Source: Hafnia alvei
Lineage (GTDB): Bacteria > Pseudomonadota > Gammaproteobacteria > Enterobacterales > Enterobacteriaceae
DNA: 64,000 nt
Assembly (NCBI RefSeq): GCF_964063325.1
Contig: NZ_OZ061315.1
Coordinates: 4,030,001-4,094,000 of the forward strand
Direction: 5' to 3'
Made by a program: the position numbers and the translations under genes. The notes under the pieces are model-generated. The model worked only from the letters and a program-made list of their open reading frames with translations. It was not told the origin of the DNA and did not search any database. Shown piece after piece: positions 25,432 to 33,291 of this stretch. Within the stretch, counting starts at the first letter, position 1. Each line of letters opens with the position of its first letter.

Positions 25432-26850
25432 TTAGAAATCGTTGTAAAGTCCGTCAAACTCGAAACCATTTCGCTCGCTGAGCAATTTATAAAACTCACC
25501 GCTTTTTTTAATCGTGCGCTGTTGGGTATCAAGATCGAGCGCCACTAATCCATAACGATTTTTATAAGTATTGATCCATGACCAGCAGTCAATAAATGTC
25601 CAAAGGTGATAACCTTTGATATTGCACCCATCGACAATCGCCTGATGTAAATAGGCTAAATGGTTTTTAATAAAACCAATACGATATTCATCTTGAACCT
25701 GACCGTTCTGGATAAAACGCTCTTCATTCGCAACGCCCATACCACTTTCAGAAATAAAAGCTTCGATATTGCCGTAGTTATCGCGAATATCGATACAGAG
25801 ATCATAAATACCCTGCTCATAGATCTCCCAACCACGGTGCGGGTTAAATTTACGCCCCGGCATCACATAGCTTTCAAAATACCATTCAGGCATAAACGGC
25901 GAATGAGGGTTTACCGCCGAAGTACGCGCTTTGACTCGGCGAGGCTCATAGTAATTCAGGCCTAAAATCTGCACCGTATTCTCAGATATTATGTTTAAAT
26001 CTTCTGCTGTATGAGTTGGAATAAGGTCATGTTTCTTGAGCGTTTCTACCAGTTTGGTTGGAAACGTACCTTTAACGGAAGGATCAAGGAAGCTACGGTT
26101 ATAGAAAAGATCGGCATATTCAGCCGCTTCGCAATCGAGTAAATTTTCGCTGCGAGGATACGTTGGGCTTAAATTAAGGATAATGCCAATTTTGCTCTCT
26201 AAGCTATATGCTTTAAATGCCCGTACTGCCATGGCGCTTGCCAAAATAGTATTAAACGCAACCTGCACGCCACGTTTGAAATCAACGACATTCGGATAAT
26301 GAAAATCCTCCATATATCCGCCTAACACGGGCCCTAATGGTTCGTTGAAGGTAAACCAGTGATAGACCAAATCCCCAAACTCACGGAAGCAGGTATCACA
26401 GAAATTCACATAAGCATCAACAACGTCGCGATTTTCCCACCCACCTTTTAGCATCATCGCCTCTGGCATATCGAAATGATACAGGTTGGCAAATGGCTTC
26501 ACTCCTTGCTGATTCATCTCTCCTAACAGATCGCGATAGAACGCAACCGCTTCGGCGCAGACCTCTCCATCTCCTTGCGGAAACATTCGAGCCCAAGAAA
26601 TTGAAAGCCGAAAAGAGTTATGACCCGTCGCCTTCATCAGCTGTATATCTTCGCGATAGCGGTTAAAGAAGTCGGTGGTGACATCAGTATTGATTCCACG
26701 ATAAAAGCGGTTGGGGTACTTGTCCCATGACATATCCCACTGGGTACGCCCTTTGCCCGTGTTACCACGCCCTTCTGCCTGCTCGGCGGACCATGCACTG
26801 CCCCACCAAAAATCATTTGGGAAGGCTAAAAATTTGGCTGAATTATTCAT
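25432..26850 (-). CDS. Glycoside hydrolase family 1, probable 6-phospho-beta-glucosidase
   Basis: Hydrolyses the 6-phosphorylated beta-glucoside delivered by the adjacent PTS. The acid/base Glu is E170 in TFNEP and the nucleophile is E368 in ISESGMG, where most GH1 enzymes have ENG. GYHLWTFIDCWSWIN and the following NRYGLVALD fit the GH1 C-terminal subsites, including a region used for phosphate recognition in 6-phospho enzymes. It has 472 residues, normal for the family. The ATG overlaps the stop of the IIA gene as ATGA, with AGGAG upstream. The substrate specificity (gluco or galacto) cannot be decided from sequence alone. Confidence 0.92.
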   Translation of the reverse strand: MNNSAKFLAFPNDFWWGSAWSAEQAEGRGNTGKGRTQWDMSWDKYPNRFYRGINTDVTTDFFNRYREDIQLMKATGHNSFRLSISWARMFPQGDGEVCAEAVAFYRDLLGEMNQQGVKPFANLYHFDMPEAMMLKGGWENRDVVDAYVNFCDTCFREFGDLVYHWFTFNEPLGPVLGGYMEDFHYPNVVDFKRGVQVAFNTILASAMAVRAFKAYSLESKIGIILNLSPTYPRSENLLDCEAAEYADLFYNRSFLDPSVKGTFPTKLVETLKKHDLIPTHTAEDLNIISENTVQILGLNYYEPRRVKARTSAVNPHSPFMPEWYFESYVMPGRKFNPHRGWEIYEQGIYDLCIDIRDNYGNIEAFISESGMGVANEERFIQNGQVQDEYRIGFIKNHLAYLHQAIVDGCNIKGYHLWTFIDCWSWINTYKNRYGLVALDLDTQQRTIKKSGEFYKLLSERNGFEFDGLYNDF

Positions 26851-27188
26851 ACAGAGCGCTCCTTTAATGCAGAGAGCTGCTGATGAACATCAATTAATTC
26901 TCCCGCTATTTCCTTGGTAAGAATCGCATTCATCAAATGATCCTGCGCATGAACCATGATGAGATGAACAGGTACTTTTCCTTGGCCTTCATCCTGACCA
27001 ATCAGATAGGTTTGTACCTGATGAGCTTCACGTAGTGAGTTTTCAGCGTCTACGAGCAAGAGTTTTGCCTGTGCGAAGTCGCCACTTTTTGCCGCCTGAA
27101 TAGCGCTAAATGCACAGCTACGACTTTGCCCTGCATTCACAATAATGCTCATAACCACTTGCTCATAATCAAACTCAATATCGCTCAT
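26847..27188 (-). CDS. PTS EIIA component, lactose/cellobiose family
   Basis: First phosphotransfer subunit of the beta-glucoside PTS, a helical trimer-type IIA. Phosphohistidine lies in LIMVHAQDHLMNA near residue 80. The N-terminus YEQVVMSIIVNAGQSRS is typical (compare ChbA). The ATG at 27188 has GAGGCGAGT upstream and gives 113 residues. A start 24 codons further up would put a spurious hydrophobic segment on a soluble protein. It is the first gene of the operon. Its promoter region holds a CRP site and a palindromic operator. Confidence 0.92.
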   Translation of the reverse strand: MSDIEFDYEQVVMSIIVNAGQSRSCAFSAIQAAKSGDFAQAKLLLVDAENSLREAHQVQTYLIGQDEGQGKVPVHLIMVHAQDHLMNAILTKEIAGELIDVHQQLSALKERSV

Positions 27189-27246
27189 ACTCGCCTCTAG
27201 GATCATGGGGATTTCAATAATTAAAATCAGAATGAGCGCCAAAAAA

Positions 27247-27259
27247 TGTTTAGTAAACA
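27247..27259. promoter_or_regulatory. Palindromic operator copy 1
   Basis: TGTTTAGTAAACA is a perfect 13-bp dyad centred on G27253. It overlaps the likely start point of the PTS operon promoter, so a bound repressor would block it. The best candidate ligand is the LacI-type protein at 28407. Confidence 0.6.
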
Positions 27260-27283
27260 AAAATAATAACCAAGTGTTATATT

Positions 27284-27299
27284 TGTGATAGCTATCACT
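27284..27299. promoter_or_regulatory. CRP-cAMP binding site
   Basis: TGTGATAGCTATCACT matches the CRP consensus TGTGA-N6-TCACA at 9 of 10 core positions. It lies about 35-40 bp upstream of the likely PTS start point, close to a class II arrangement. It suggests catabolite control of the beta-glucoside genes. Confidence 0.8.
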
Positions 27300-27387
27300 T
27301 TGAACGCTACTGGGTGTATTACTATCTGCGAAAACACAGTAAGTTGATCGAAATAGGACAGGTAATTTCGATTAACATCGAAATATA

Positions 27388-27400
27388 TGTTTAGTAAACA
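27388..27400. promoter_or_regulatory. Palindromic operator copy 2
   Basis: A second identical TGTTTAGTAAACA, 141 bp centre to centre from copy 1 and 41 bp before the ROK gene ATG. Identical paired sites on either side of a CRP site suggest repression by looping or of both promoters. Confidence 0.6.
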
Positions 27401-27441
27401 AAATATAAACACGATGAATTTATATCTATAGAGGGATAGAA

Positions 27442-28353
27442 ATGTTGAATTTAGGACTCGATATTGGAGGAACAAAAACGGAAGCAGTTATGTTGGATCA
27501 GCAGGGAAAGATTTTATTTACTCAGCGAATCGCCACGGATAAATCCAGCTATTCAGGCTTTCTCACAACCATTACCCAACTTATTGAAACCATTCGCTCA
27601 GATTTTAAGAATGAGTTTTCCATCGGAATTTGTTTACCAGGAACAGAAGATAGAGAAACTAAACTATTCAAAAACTCTAATATCCTAGTTTTAAATCAAC
27701 AGCCTTTAATCTCAGATCTTGAAAAACACTTGCAGCAAAAAATAGGTTGGGACAACGATGCTAACTGCTTTGCGCTATCAGAATCCATTGACGGTGCAGG
27801 ACGTTATGGAAATAGCGTATTTGGCGCAATTTTAGGTACAGGTTGTGGCGGTGGACTTACCGTCAATCAGCAACTCTTACGCGGCCATAACGGCAACGGC
27901 GGCGAATGGGGACACAACCCGCTCCCCGGATATCACCCTCAGCGAGATGGGGCTCCGGCTACTTGCTATTGTGGACAGATGAATTGCACTGAGTCTTTTA
28001 TTTCTGGCACAGGATTAGCCAATAGGTTTTCTTTGGTGACAAACATAGAGTCAGGATCGGCGGCTGAATTCTTCCAGCGAGTACATAAACAGGATGCAGA
28101 GGCTCTGACATATTTCGCACTCTATCAAGACCAACTGGCGCGAGCATTAGCCTCGGTAGTGAACATTTTCGATCCTGATGTCATCATTCTCGGTGGCGGC
28201 CTCTCTCAGGTCGAGCTTATTTATCAGGGACTCACCGATAAAATTGGTCAGTATATTTTTAATACCTCGTTTAATACCCCTGTTAAAATGGCCCAGCACG
28301 GAGACAGTAGCGGTGTACGCGGTGCCGCATGGATAGGCCGCCAAGCGCATTAG
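27442..28353 (+). CDS. ROK-family sugar kinase, Mak/NagK type
   Basis: ROK kinase of 303 residues. The N-terminal phosphate loop LDIGGTKTEAVML, the DNDANCFALSE segment, the zinc-binding CYCGQMNCTESFISGTG and the ending GDSSGVRGAAWIG are all present; the last is characteristic of the fructokinase Mak and the GlcNAc kinase NagK. It has no helix-turn-helix and is therefore an enzyme, not a NagC-like repressor. GAGGG precedes the ATG. In this context it could phosphorylate the non-phosphorylated hexose released by the GH1 enzyme. The true substrate is not visible from the sequence. Confidence 0.88.
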   Translation: MLNLGLDIGGTKTEAVMLDQQGKILFTQRIATDKSSYSGFLTTITQLIETIRSDFKNEFSIGICLPGTEDRETKLFKNSNILVLNQQPLISDLEKHLQQKIGWDNDANCFALSESIDGAGRYGNSVFGAILGTGCGGGLTVNQQLLRGHNGNGGEWGHNPLPGYHPQRDGAPATCYCGQMNCTESFISGTGLANRFSLVTNIESGSAAEFFQRVHKQDAEALTYFALYQDQLARALASVVNIFDPDVIILGGGLSQVELIYQGLTDKIGQYIFNTSFNTPVKMAQHGDSSGVRGAAWIGRQAH

Positions 28354-28406
28354 CCACAAATCGCCGGCGAGGTTCACTACTTCAATAAATAAGCAGGACA
28401 AGAATA

Positions 28407-29393
28407 ATGACAAAGTCGGTTAGGGTTAGAGATATCGCAGAAGCTGCCAACGTATCTCTCGGTGCAGTTTCGCGAGCGCTTAAAGGACAACCGGGGCTCA
28501 GTGAGCAAACTCGCGAACGCATTTTGTCTGTGGCACGGAGCCTTAGCTATGATTTCTCTCGACTGCGCAACGATAAAATTAAACGCGTATTATTTATCCT
28601 GCACCGACAGCACAACACCACTAGCGCGCTGAATTTCTATTCTCCGGTATTGTTAGCCGTTGAGAATGCGTGCCGCGAACATGAAATTGCACTGAGTTTT
28701 CTGGCCCTAGGTCCTACCGACGATGTCTCTCAGCAGGTTGGACTACACGCCCCTGATGCCCTATTGTGCGCCGGCTTTATCGAACCTGAGATTGTAGATG
28801 TTTTGCAAAAAATGCCGCTACCGTTGGTTATTATCGACCATTGTGTACCCGGAATTAGCTGTATCAACGCCGATAATTTTAGCGGTGGCTATCAGATGAC
28901 CCAGCATCTTCTCGAACAGGGATATACGCGTATTGCCTTCTTAGCCAGTAGCCTTGCACACTACAGTATTCGCCAGCGTGAACGAGGCTATCGTCAGGCG
29001 CTGTATGACGCGGGAGTACTGGTTTCGCCACAATATGACATTATTGCCCCTCCTCTCATTGAGCTTGAGCCATCATTGGTTTATGCCTTGGATGATTTGC
29101 TCTCCCTCTCTCCGGCACCTGATGCCATCTTTTGCTATAACGATGCCGCGGCAATGACGGTAATGAGCCATTGCCAACAGAGGGGAATGAAAATTCCCGA
29201 AGATATCGCCATTGCTGGATTCGACAATATTGATAGTGCTCAGCGTTGGAATCCGCCGCTAAGCACGATGGCTATTGATAAGGCAGCCTTGGGAAAAGCA
29301 GCGGTGGCGATGCTTCTCAATGCTCCTGATGAACCACAGCAACAGCTATTGCCTGTGGAGCTTAAGATCAGGGCAAGCACGTTAACTTCTTAG
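28407..29393 (+). CDS. LacI/GalR-family transcriptional regulator
   Basis: Likely local repressor of the beta-glucoside block. Residues 4-50 form the LacI-type helix-turn-helix (VRVRDIAEAANVSLGAVSRAL), with Leu-Gly-Ala where many relatives have a Thr-containing turn. The hinge and a periplasmic-binding-like sugar domain follow (TRIAFLASS, PDAIFCYNDAAAM, IAIAGFDNID). It has 328 residues, normal for the family. It lies 53 bp after the ROK gene in the same direction and ends just before a strong terminator. The paired palindromes or the ATTTCGAT dyad upstream are its likely sites. The inducer is unknown. Confidence 0.9.
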   Translation: MTKSVRVRDIAEAANVSLGAVSRALKGQPGLSEQTRERILSVARSLSYDFSRLRNDKIKRVLFILHRQHNTTSALNFYSPVLLAVENACREHEIALSFLALGPTDDVSQQVGLHAPDALLCAGFIEPEIVDVLQKMPLPLVIIDHCVPGISCINADNFSGGYQMTQHLLEQGYTRIAFLASSLAHYSIRQRERGYRQALYDAGVLVSPQYDIIAPPLIELEPSLVYALDDLLSLSPAPDAIFCYNDAAAMTVMSHCQQRGMKIPEDIAIAGFDNIDSAQRWNPPLSTMAIDKAALGKAAVAMLLNAPDEPQQQLLPVELKIRASTLTS

Positions 29394-29399
29394 ATCATA

Positions 29400-29425
29400 G
29401 AAACGGAGCTTCGGCTCCGTTTTTT
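29400..29425 (+). terminator. Terminator after the LacI-type regulator
   Basis: AAACGGAGC-TTCG-GCTCCGTTT: a 9-bp stem capped by a stable UUCG tetraloop and followed by a U-run. It lies 8 bases past the stop codon. Confidence 0.93.
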
Positions 29426-29510
29426 ATTCTCTCTGCCCCGGCTTTATGACGCTGTTCACGTTTTAGTCACCTTTTGCTTGAAGCCGTATGGCTCCATCTC
29501 ATATTGTATT

Positions 29511-29527
29511 TTGGAGTTTAACTTCAA
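29511..29527. promoter_or_regulatory. Candidate operator in the nanE leader
   Basis: TTGGAGT-TTA-ACTTCAA is a near-perfect 17-bp dyad (6 of 7 arm positions) 24 bp before the nanE start. It could be bound by the RpiR-type regulator at 31788, but I found no second copy ahead of that gene. Confidence 0.35.
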
Positions 29528-29550
29528 TAAAATTTTCAGGATGGAGCAGA

Positions 29551-30231
29551 ATGTCACTCTTAACCGATTTAGAACAACGCGTACGCGATCAGGGCGGATT
29601 GATTGTTTCATGCCAGCCGGTGCCGAACAGCCCAATGGATCGCCCAGAGATCGTCGCGGCCATGGCACAAGCCGCCGTATCCGCTGGTGCGGTTGCCATA
29701 CGCATTGAGGGAATTGAAAATCTGAAAGCCGTGCGCCCGCACATTGCGGTGCCGATCATTGGGATCATCAAGCGCGATTTAGTTGATTCACCGGTACGTA
29801 TTACCCCTTATCTCGAAGACGTCGATGCGCTGGCAGAGGCCGGAGCCGATATCATCGCCTTTGATGCGACTTTCCGTTCACGTCCGGTTGATATCGACGC
29901 ACTCATTGCACGCATCCACCAGCATGGTTTATTGGCGATGGCAGACAGTTCAACCGTAGAGGAAGGCCTCAACTGCCAGCAAAAAGGCGTTGAGTTTATT
30001 GGCACCACGCTGTCCGGTTATACCGGCCCGACCATACAGGAAGAACCGGATCTGGCTATGGTGTCAGCATTAAGCAATGCAGGCTGTCGAGTGATTGCCG
30101 AAGGGCGCTACAACTCCCCCGCTCTGGCCGGAAAAGCCGTTGAACACGGAGCATGGGCCGTTACCGTGGGGTCAGCCATCACGCGTATTGAGCATATTTG
30201 CCAATGGTTTAGTCACGCCGTTAAACGCTAG
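29551..30231 (+). CDS. nanE: NanE, N-acetylmannosamine-6-phosphate 2-epimerase
   Basis: Converts ManNAc-6-phosphate to GlcNAc-6-phosphate in sialic acid breakdown. It is a TIM-barrel enzyme: GGLIVSCQPVPNSPMDRPE near the N-terminus, AGAVAIRIEGIENL, IIGIIKRDL (catalytic Lys), GTTLSGYT and VIAEGRYNSP. The ATG at 29551 has GGAG upstream and gives 226 residues (E. coli 229). An upstream in-frame start would add 21 unrelated residues. It heads a nanE-nanK-nanQ group with short gaps (12 bp each). nanA and nanT, which precede it in E. coli, are not here. Confidence 0.95.
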   Translation: MSLLTDLEQRVRDQGGLIVSCQPVPNSPMDRPEIVAAMAQAAVSAGAVAIRIEGIENLKAVRPHIAVPIIGIIKRDLVDSPVRITPYLEDVDALAEAGADIIAFDATFRSRPVDIDALIARIHQHGLLAMADSSTVEEGLNCQQKGVEFIGTTLSGYTGPTIQEEPDLAMVSALSNAGCRVIAEGRYNSPALAGKAVEHGAWAVTVGSAITRIEHICQWFSHAVKR

Positions 30232-30243
30232 ACGGAGCGCACG

Positions 30244-31128
30244 ATGAACATACTCGCCATTGATATTGGTGGAACCAAACTGGCCGCAGCGCTTATCGAT
30301 GCAGACAGCCAGATATCGCAGCGTCTTGAAATCGCGACCCCAGCCAGTTCATCACCTCTAGCTCTGGAAGAGGCGTTGGCGCAGCTGGTAGCGCCTTATC
30401 AAGGTAAAGCACAGAGCGTCGCCGTTGCCTCTACCGGCATCATTAATAACGGTATACTCACGGCGCTCAACCCCGACAATCTCGGTGGGCTAAACCAGTT
30501 TCCACTTCAGCAAACCCTGCAGCGGCTAACCGCACTTCCCTGCACGGTACTAAACGATGCGCAGGCCGCAGCATGGGCCGAATATCGCTATCTAGCAGAC
30601 AGATTTAAACACATCACCTTTATTACGGTTTCCACCGGCGTCGGCGGCGGCGTGATTATCGACGGCCAGCTCCTAACCGGCCCTCACGCATTCGCAGGGC
30701 ATATTGGTCACACGCAGGCCGATCCAAACGGTCCTCGCTGCGGTTGTGGCCGTATTGGCTGTGTGGAATCTATTGCTTCAGGCCGAGCCATCGCCGCCGC
30801 GGCTCAAAATGAGTTGCAGGGAAAAGATGCACGCCAGATTTTTAGTGCCGCGCAAAACGACAACCCTCAAGCCAAACGGCTTATTGCCCATTCAGCTCAG
30901 GCTATTTGCCAGCTGATCGCAAACCTTAAAGCTATTTTAGATACGGAGTGCGTGGTTTTAGGAGGCAGCGTTGGTTTGGCACAGGGCTATCGTCAGCAGG
31001 TCGAGAACGGCCTTGCCTTATTACCACCGCCGTTTCATCTCCCTGTTTTTTCTGCCCGCTACAAACATGACGCTGGGCTGATTGGCGCCGCGTTATTTGC
31101 TGCCGAACAGAACCTGAATAAAGACTAA
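30244..31128 (+). CDS. nanK: NanK, N-acetylmannosamine kinase
   Basis: ROK kinase that phosphorylates ManNAc at C6, the step before NanE. Phosphate loop AIDIGGTKLAAALID at residues 5-19, NDAQAAAWAEY, and the zinc-binding CGCGRIGCVESIASGRA. It has 294 residues (E. coli 291). It starts 12 bp after nanE, with GGAG upstream, and is followed 12 bp later by nanQ. It is the second ROK kinase in 4 kb; it is clearly different from the Mak/NagK-like one at 27442 and lacks that protein's GDSSGVRG ending. Confidence 0.95.
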   Translation: MNILAIDIGGTKLAAALIDADSQISQRLEIATPASSSPLALEEALAQLVAPYQGKAQSVAVASTGIINNGILTALNPDNLGGLNQFPLQQTLQRLTALPCTVLNDAQAAAWAEYRYLADRFKHITFITVSTGVGGGVIIDGQLLTGPHAFAGHIGHTQADPNGPRCGCGRIGCVESIASGRAIAAAAQNELQGKDARQIFSAAQNDNPQAKRLIAHSAQAICQLIANLKAILDTECVVLGGSVGLAQGYRQQVENGLALLPPPFHLPVFSARYKHDAGLIGAALFAAEQNLNKD

Positions 31129-31140
31129 AAGGATGGCTTT

Positions 31141-31611
31141 ATGATTTTGGGAAAAATAACCGATATTGACCAACAGGCCGATCTCCCCGCCGCTCTATGT
31201 GCGATCGTAAAACAAGCATTAGCCTTAGCGCCCGAAACGCTAGAACCCGGACGCTATGAGATCGATGGCAATGAGATCTTTATCAATGTGATGGCCTTTG
31301 AAACCACCGATGCGCAAAGCAAGCGTTACGAACAGCACCGCGACTATGCTGACATTCAAATCCTGCTTAGCGGTAATGAGCGTATAGATTTTGGGCCCAC
31401 CAACTCAGGACAAGAACTCGATACTTATCATGAAGACGATGACTATCAGCTGTGCTGCAAGGTGGAACCGCGCCAAACGCTTCACATGCAAGCGGGCATG
31501 TTTGCGGTGTTTCTCCCCGGAGAACCGCATAAGCCGGGATGCATCACAGACCAATCGCAGACGATTAAAAAAGCGGTGATCAAAGTGCGGCAAAGCTGTC
31601 TTGCTCGCTGA
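31141..31611 (+). CDS. nanQ: NanQ (YhcH) beta-galactosidase-like sialate anomerase
   Basis: YhcH/YjgK/YiaL family (DUF386) cupin of 156 residues. In E. coli the YhcH protein (NanQ) speeds the opening of the alpha-anomer of sialic acid in the nan operon. Metal-binding residues lie in YEQHRDYADIQILLSGNE (His and Glu) and in FLPGEPHKPGC. GGAT precedes the ATG. It closes the nanEKQ group. After its stop are 176 bp with an inverted repeat (CCACG...CGTGG near 31644-31667), possibly a weak terminator, before the RpiR-type regulator. Confidence 0.93.
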   Translation: MILGKITDIDQQADLPAALCAIVKQALALAPETLEPGRYEIDGNEIFINVMAFETTDAQSKRYEQHRDYADIQILLSGNERIDFGPTNSGQELDTYHEDDDYQLCCKVEPRQTLHMQAGMFAVFLPGEPHKPGCITDQSQTIKKAVIKVRQSCLAR

Positions 31612-31787
31612 GATTTCCAAATAATAATAACAATGCAGTAAGACCACGGTTCCTCTTTGACCGCGTGGTGTATATATACCCCCCTATGTTTACATCACGC
31701 TTTTTTTAACATCTCACTCTTGCTACGCTCTATCACATCGACTCTCCGCAACCACGATCGCCTTAAACAGGTGAAAACAGGGAATTT

Positions 31788-32669
31788 ATGCAGCCTCAAG
31801 CCCCTCGCCTTAAACCGGGGAAAATCCTCGACACCTTAGGTGCGATGCAAAACAGCCTGACTCGTGTTGCCCAGCGCATTGCGCAGTATGTTCTCCGTTC
31901 CCCTCAACGCGTAACGCAGTTTTCCATCGCCGAACTTGCCCGAGAAACACAGGCGGGCGAAGCCTCCGTGATCCGTTTATGTCGTACGCTGGGCTATAAA
32001 GGCTTTCAAGACTTCAAAATGGATTTGGCCATCGAGCTGGCCACCGCAGAACCTGAAGCCAATGCGCCGTTGCTCGATGCTGAAATTGGAGATAGCGATG
32101 ATGCACACACCATTGGCTTAAAACTCCAAAATACGATCAACAACGTGTTGTCTGAAACGCTCAATTTATTAGATATGCATCAGGTCAGTCAGGTGGTTAA
32201 CGCGCTGAGAAACAGCCAGTCGGTCTATATTTTTGGCGTGGGTTCATCGGGCATCACAGCAGAAGACATGAAACATAAACTAATGCGTATTGGGCTACGG
32301 GTTGATGCCGTGACCAATAATCATTTCATGTATATGCAGGCTACGCTGCTCAACGCTGGCGATGTTGCGATTGCCATCAGCCACTCGGGGAGTTCACCAG
32401 AAACGGTACATGCGCTCACGTTAGCGAAACAAGCCGGAGCAACCACCGTCGCACTAACGCATAATTTAGGCTCTCCATTGAGCGCGGTGGCCGATTTCAG
32501 CCTCATCAACGGTAATCGGCAAGGTACGCTGCAAGGAGACTCGATTGGGACTAAAACGGCACAGTTATTCGTCTTAGATTTACTGTACACGCTGCTAGTT
32601 CAAACCGCGCCAGAACAGGCGAGAGAGACCAAAATGCGCACCATGAAAGCATTAGACATAGCAAAATAA
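31788..32669 (+). CDS. RpiR-family transcriptional regulator (SIS domain)
   Basis: Two-domain sugar-phosphate sensor. Residues 15-90 form the RpiR helix-turn-helix (FSIAELARETQAGEASVIRLCRTLG is spread over 45-70), and residues about 130-270 form a SIS domain (YIFGVGSSGITAEDM, ISHSGSSPETVHAL). It has 293 residues, normal for the family. RpiR-type SiaR controls sialic acid genes in Haemophilus, with glucosamine-6-phosphate as effector, so a similar role for the upstream nanEKQ genes is plausible. That is inference. E. coli NanR is of the unrelated GntR family. GGGAA precedes the ATG. Confidence 0.85.
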   Translation: MQPQAPRLKPGKILDTLGAMQNSLTRVAQRIAQYVLRSPQRVTQFSIAELARETQAGEASVIRLCRTLGYKGFQDFKMDLAIELATAEPEANAPLLDAEIGDSDDAHTIGLKLQNTINNVLSETLNLLDMHQVSQVVNALRNSQSVYIFGVGSSGITAEDMKHKLMRIGLRVDAVTNNHFMYMQATLLNAGDVAIAISHSGSSPETVHALTLAKQAGATTVALTHNLGSPLSAVADFSLINGNRQGTLQGDSIGTKTAQLFVLDLLYTLLVQTAPEQARETKMRTMKALDIAK

Positions 32670-32710
32670 TTTGGCCATAGCGCCACAGCCTTGCCCGATT
32701 TCAGATACAA

Positions 32711-32736
32711 AAAAGCCAGTCAGATGACTGGCTTTT
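32711..32736. terminator. Terminator between the RpiR regulator and sspB
   Basis: AAAAGCCAGTCA-GA-TGACTGGCTTTT, a 12-bp stem usable from both sides. It ends the rightward RpiR-type gene and may also serve the convergent sspAB transcript. Confidence 0.88.
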
Positions 32737-32791
32737 CATTCACTTAACAACCCGACTTCACGCTGTTATTTAACGCTGTTACTTAGCATTA

Positions 32792-33289
32792 CTATTTAAC
32801 AACGCGCAATGAAGGTCGTCCGCGAGGCGGCGGCGTTGGCTCATCGCCATCGTCATCAGACTCAACGGGAATATCCGGCAAATTGCCATCAATCACCGTC
32901 ATGCTCGGCTCGCTTGTCGTTTCATCGTCTTCTACCGACATCAACGGCATTTCGTTTTCGTAAGCAGGTTCAGGCTCAAACATCGTACCGGCCCCGTTTT
33001 CACGCGAGTAAATCGCCATAACTGCGGAGATAGGCACGTAGACGTTACGAGGAACGCCGCCAAAACGCGCATTGAAGCGAACGGCATCATCGCCCAGCTC
33101 AAGATTACCAACGGCGCGCGGTGCAATGTTCAATACGATTTGACCATCGCGCGCAAACTCCATCGGCACCATCACGCCATGGCGGTTAACATCAACCACC
33201 AAGTGCGGCGTAAGCTGGTTATCAAGCAACCACTCATAGAAGGCACGCAGCAAGAACGGGCGGCGTGGCGACATTTGAGACAATTCCAT
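32792..33289 (-). CDS. sspB: SspB, ClpXP adaptor
   Basis: Adaptor that delivers ssrA-tagged and some other proteins to ClpXP. The N-terminal substrate-binding domain is highly conserved (RRPFLLRAFYEWLLDNQLTP, IVLNIAPRAVGNLELGDD). It is followed by an acidic, disordered linker and the ClpX-docking tail RPSLRVVK at the very C-terminus. It has 165 residues, as in E. coli. It begins 2 bp after the sspA stop and is therefore co-translated with sspA. No clear terminator is seen downstream other than the shared hairpin at 32711. Confidence 0.96.
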   Translation of the reverse strand: MELSQMSPRRPFLLRAFYEWLLDNQLTPHLVVDVNRHGVMVPMEFARDGQIVLNIAPRAVGNLELGDDAVRFNARFGGVPRNVYVPISAVMAIYSRENGAGTMFEPEPAYENEMPLMSVEDDETTSEPSMTVIDGNLPDIPVESDDDGDEPTPPPRGRPSLRVVK

Positions 33290-33291
33290 GA

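Larger units (their letters stand above)
27189..27441. promoter_or_regulatory. Divergent control region of the beta-glucoside block
   Basis: 253 bp shared by the leftward PTS/GH1 operon and the rightward ROK-lacI pair. It holds a CRP-like site (27284-27299), two identical 13-bp palindromes (27247-27259, 27388-27400) and a third dyad, ATTTCGAT-TAAC-ATCGAAAT (27365-27384), with an extra half-site ATCGAAAT at 27347-27354. On the minus strand TATTAT (27268-27263) or the overlapping TATTTT could be the PTS -10 box, immediately next to the first palindrome. Confidence 0.7.

Noticed and set aside
27247..27400. TGTTTA-G-TAAACA palindromes as NadR boxes
   Set aside because: The half-sites match but the spacer is 1 base instead of 6, and the neighbouring genes are for sugar use, not NAD metabolism.
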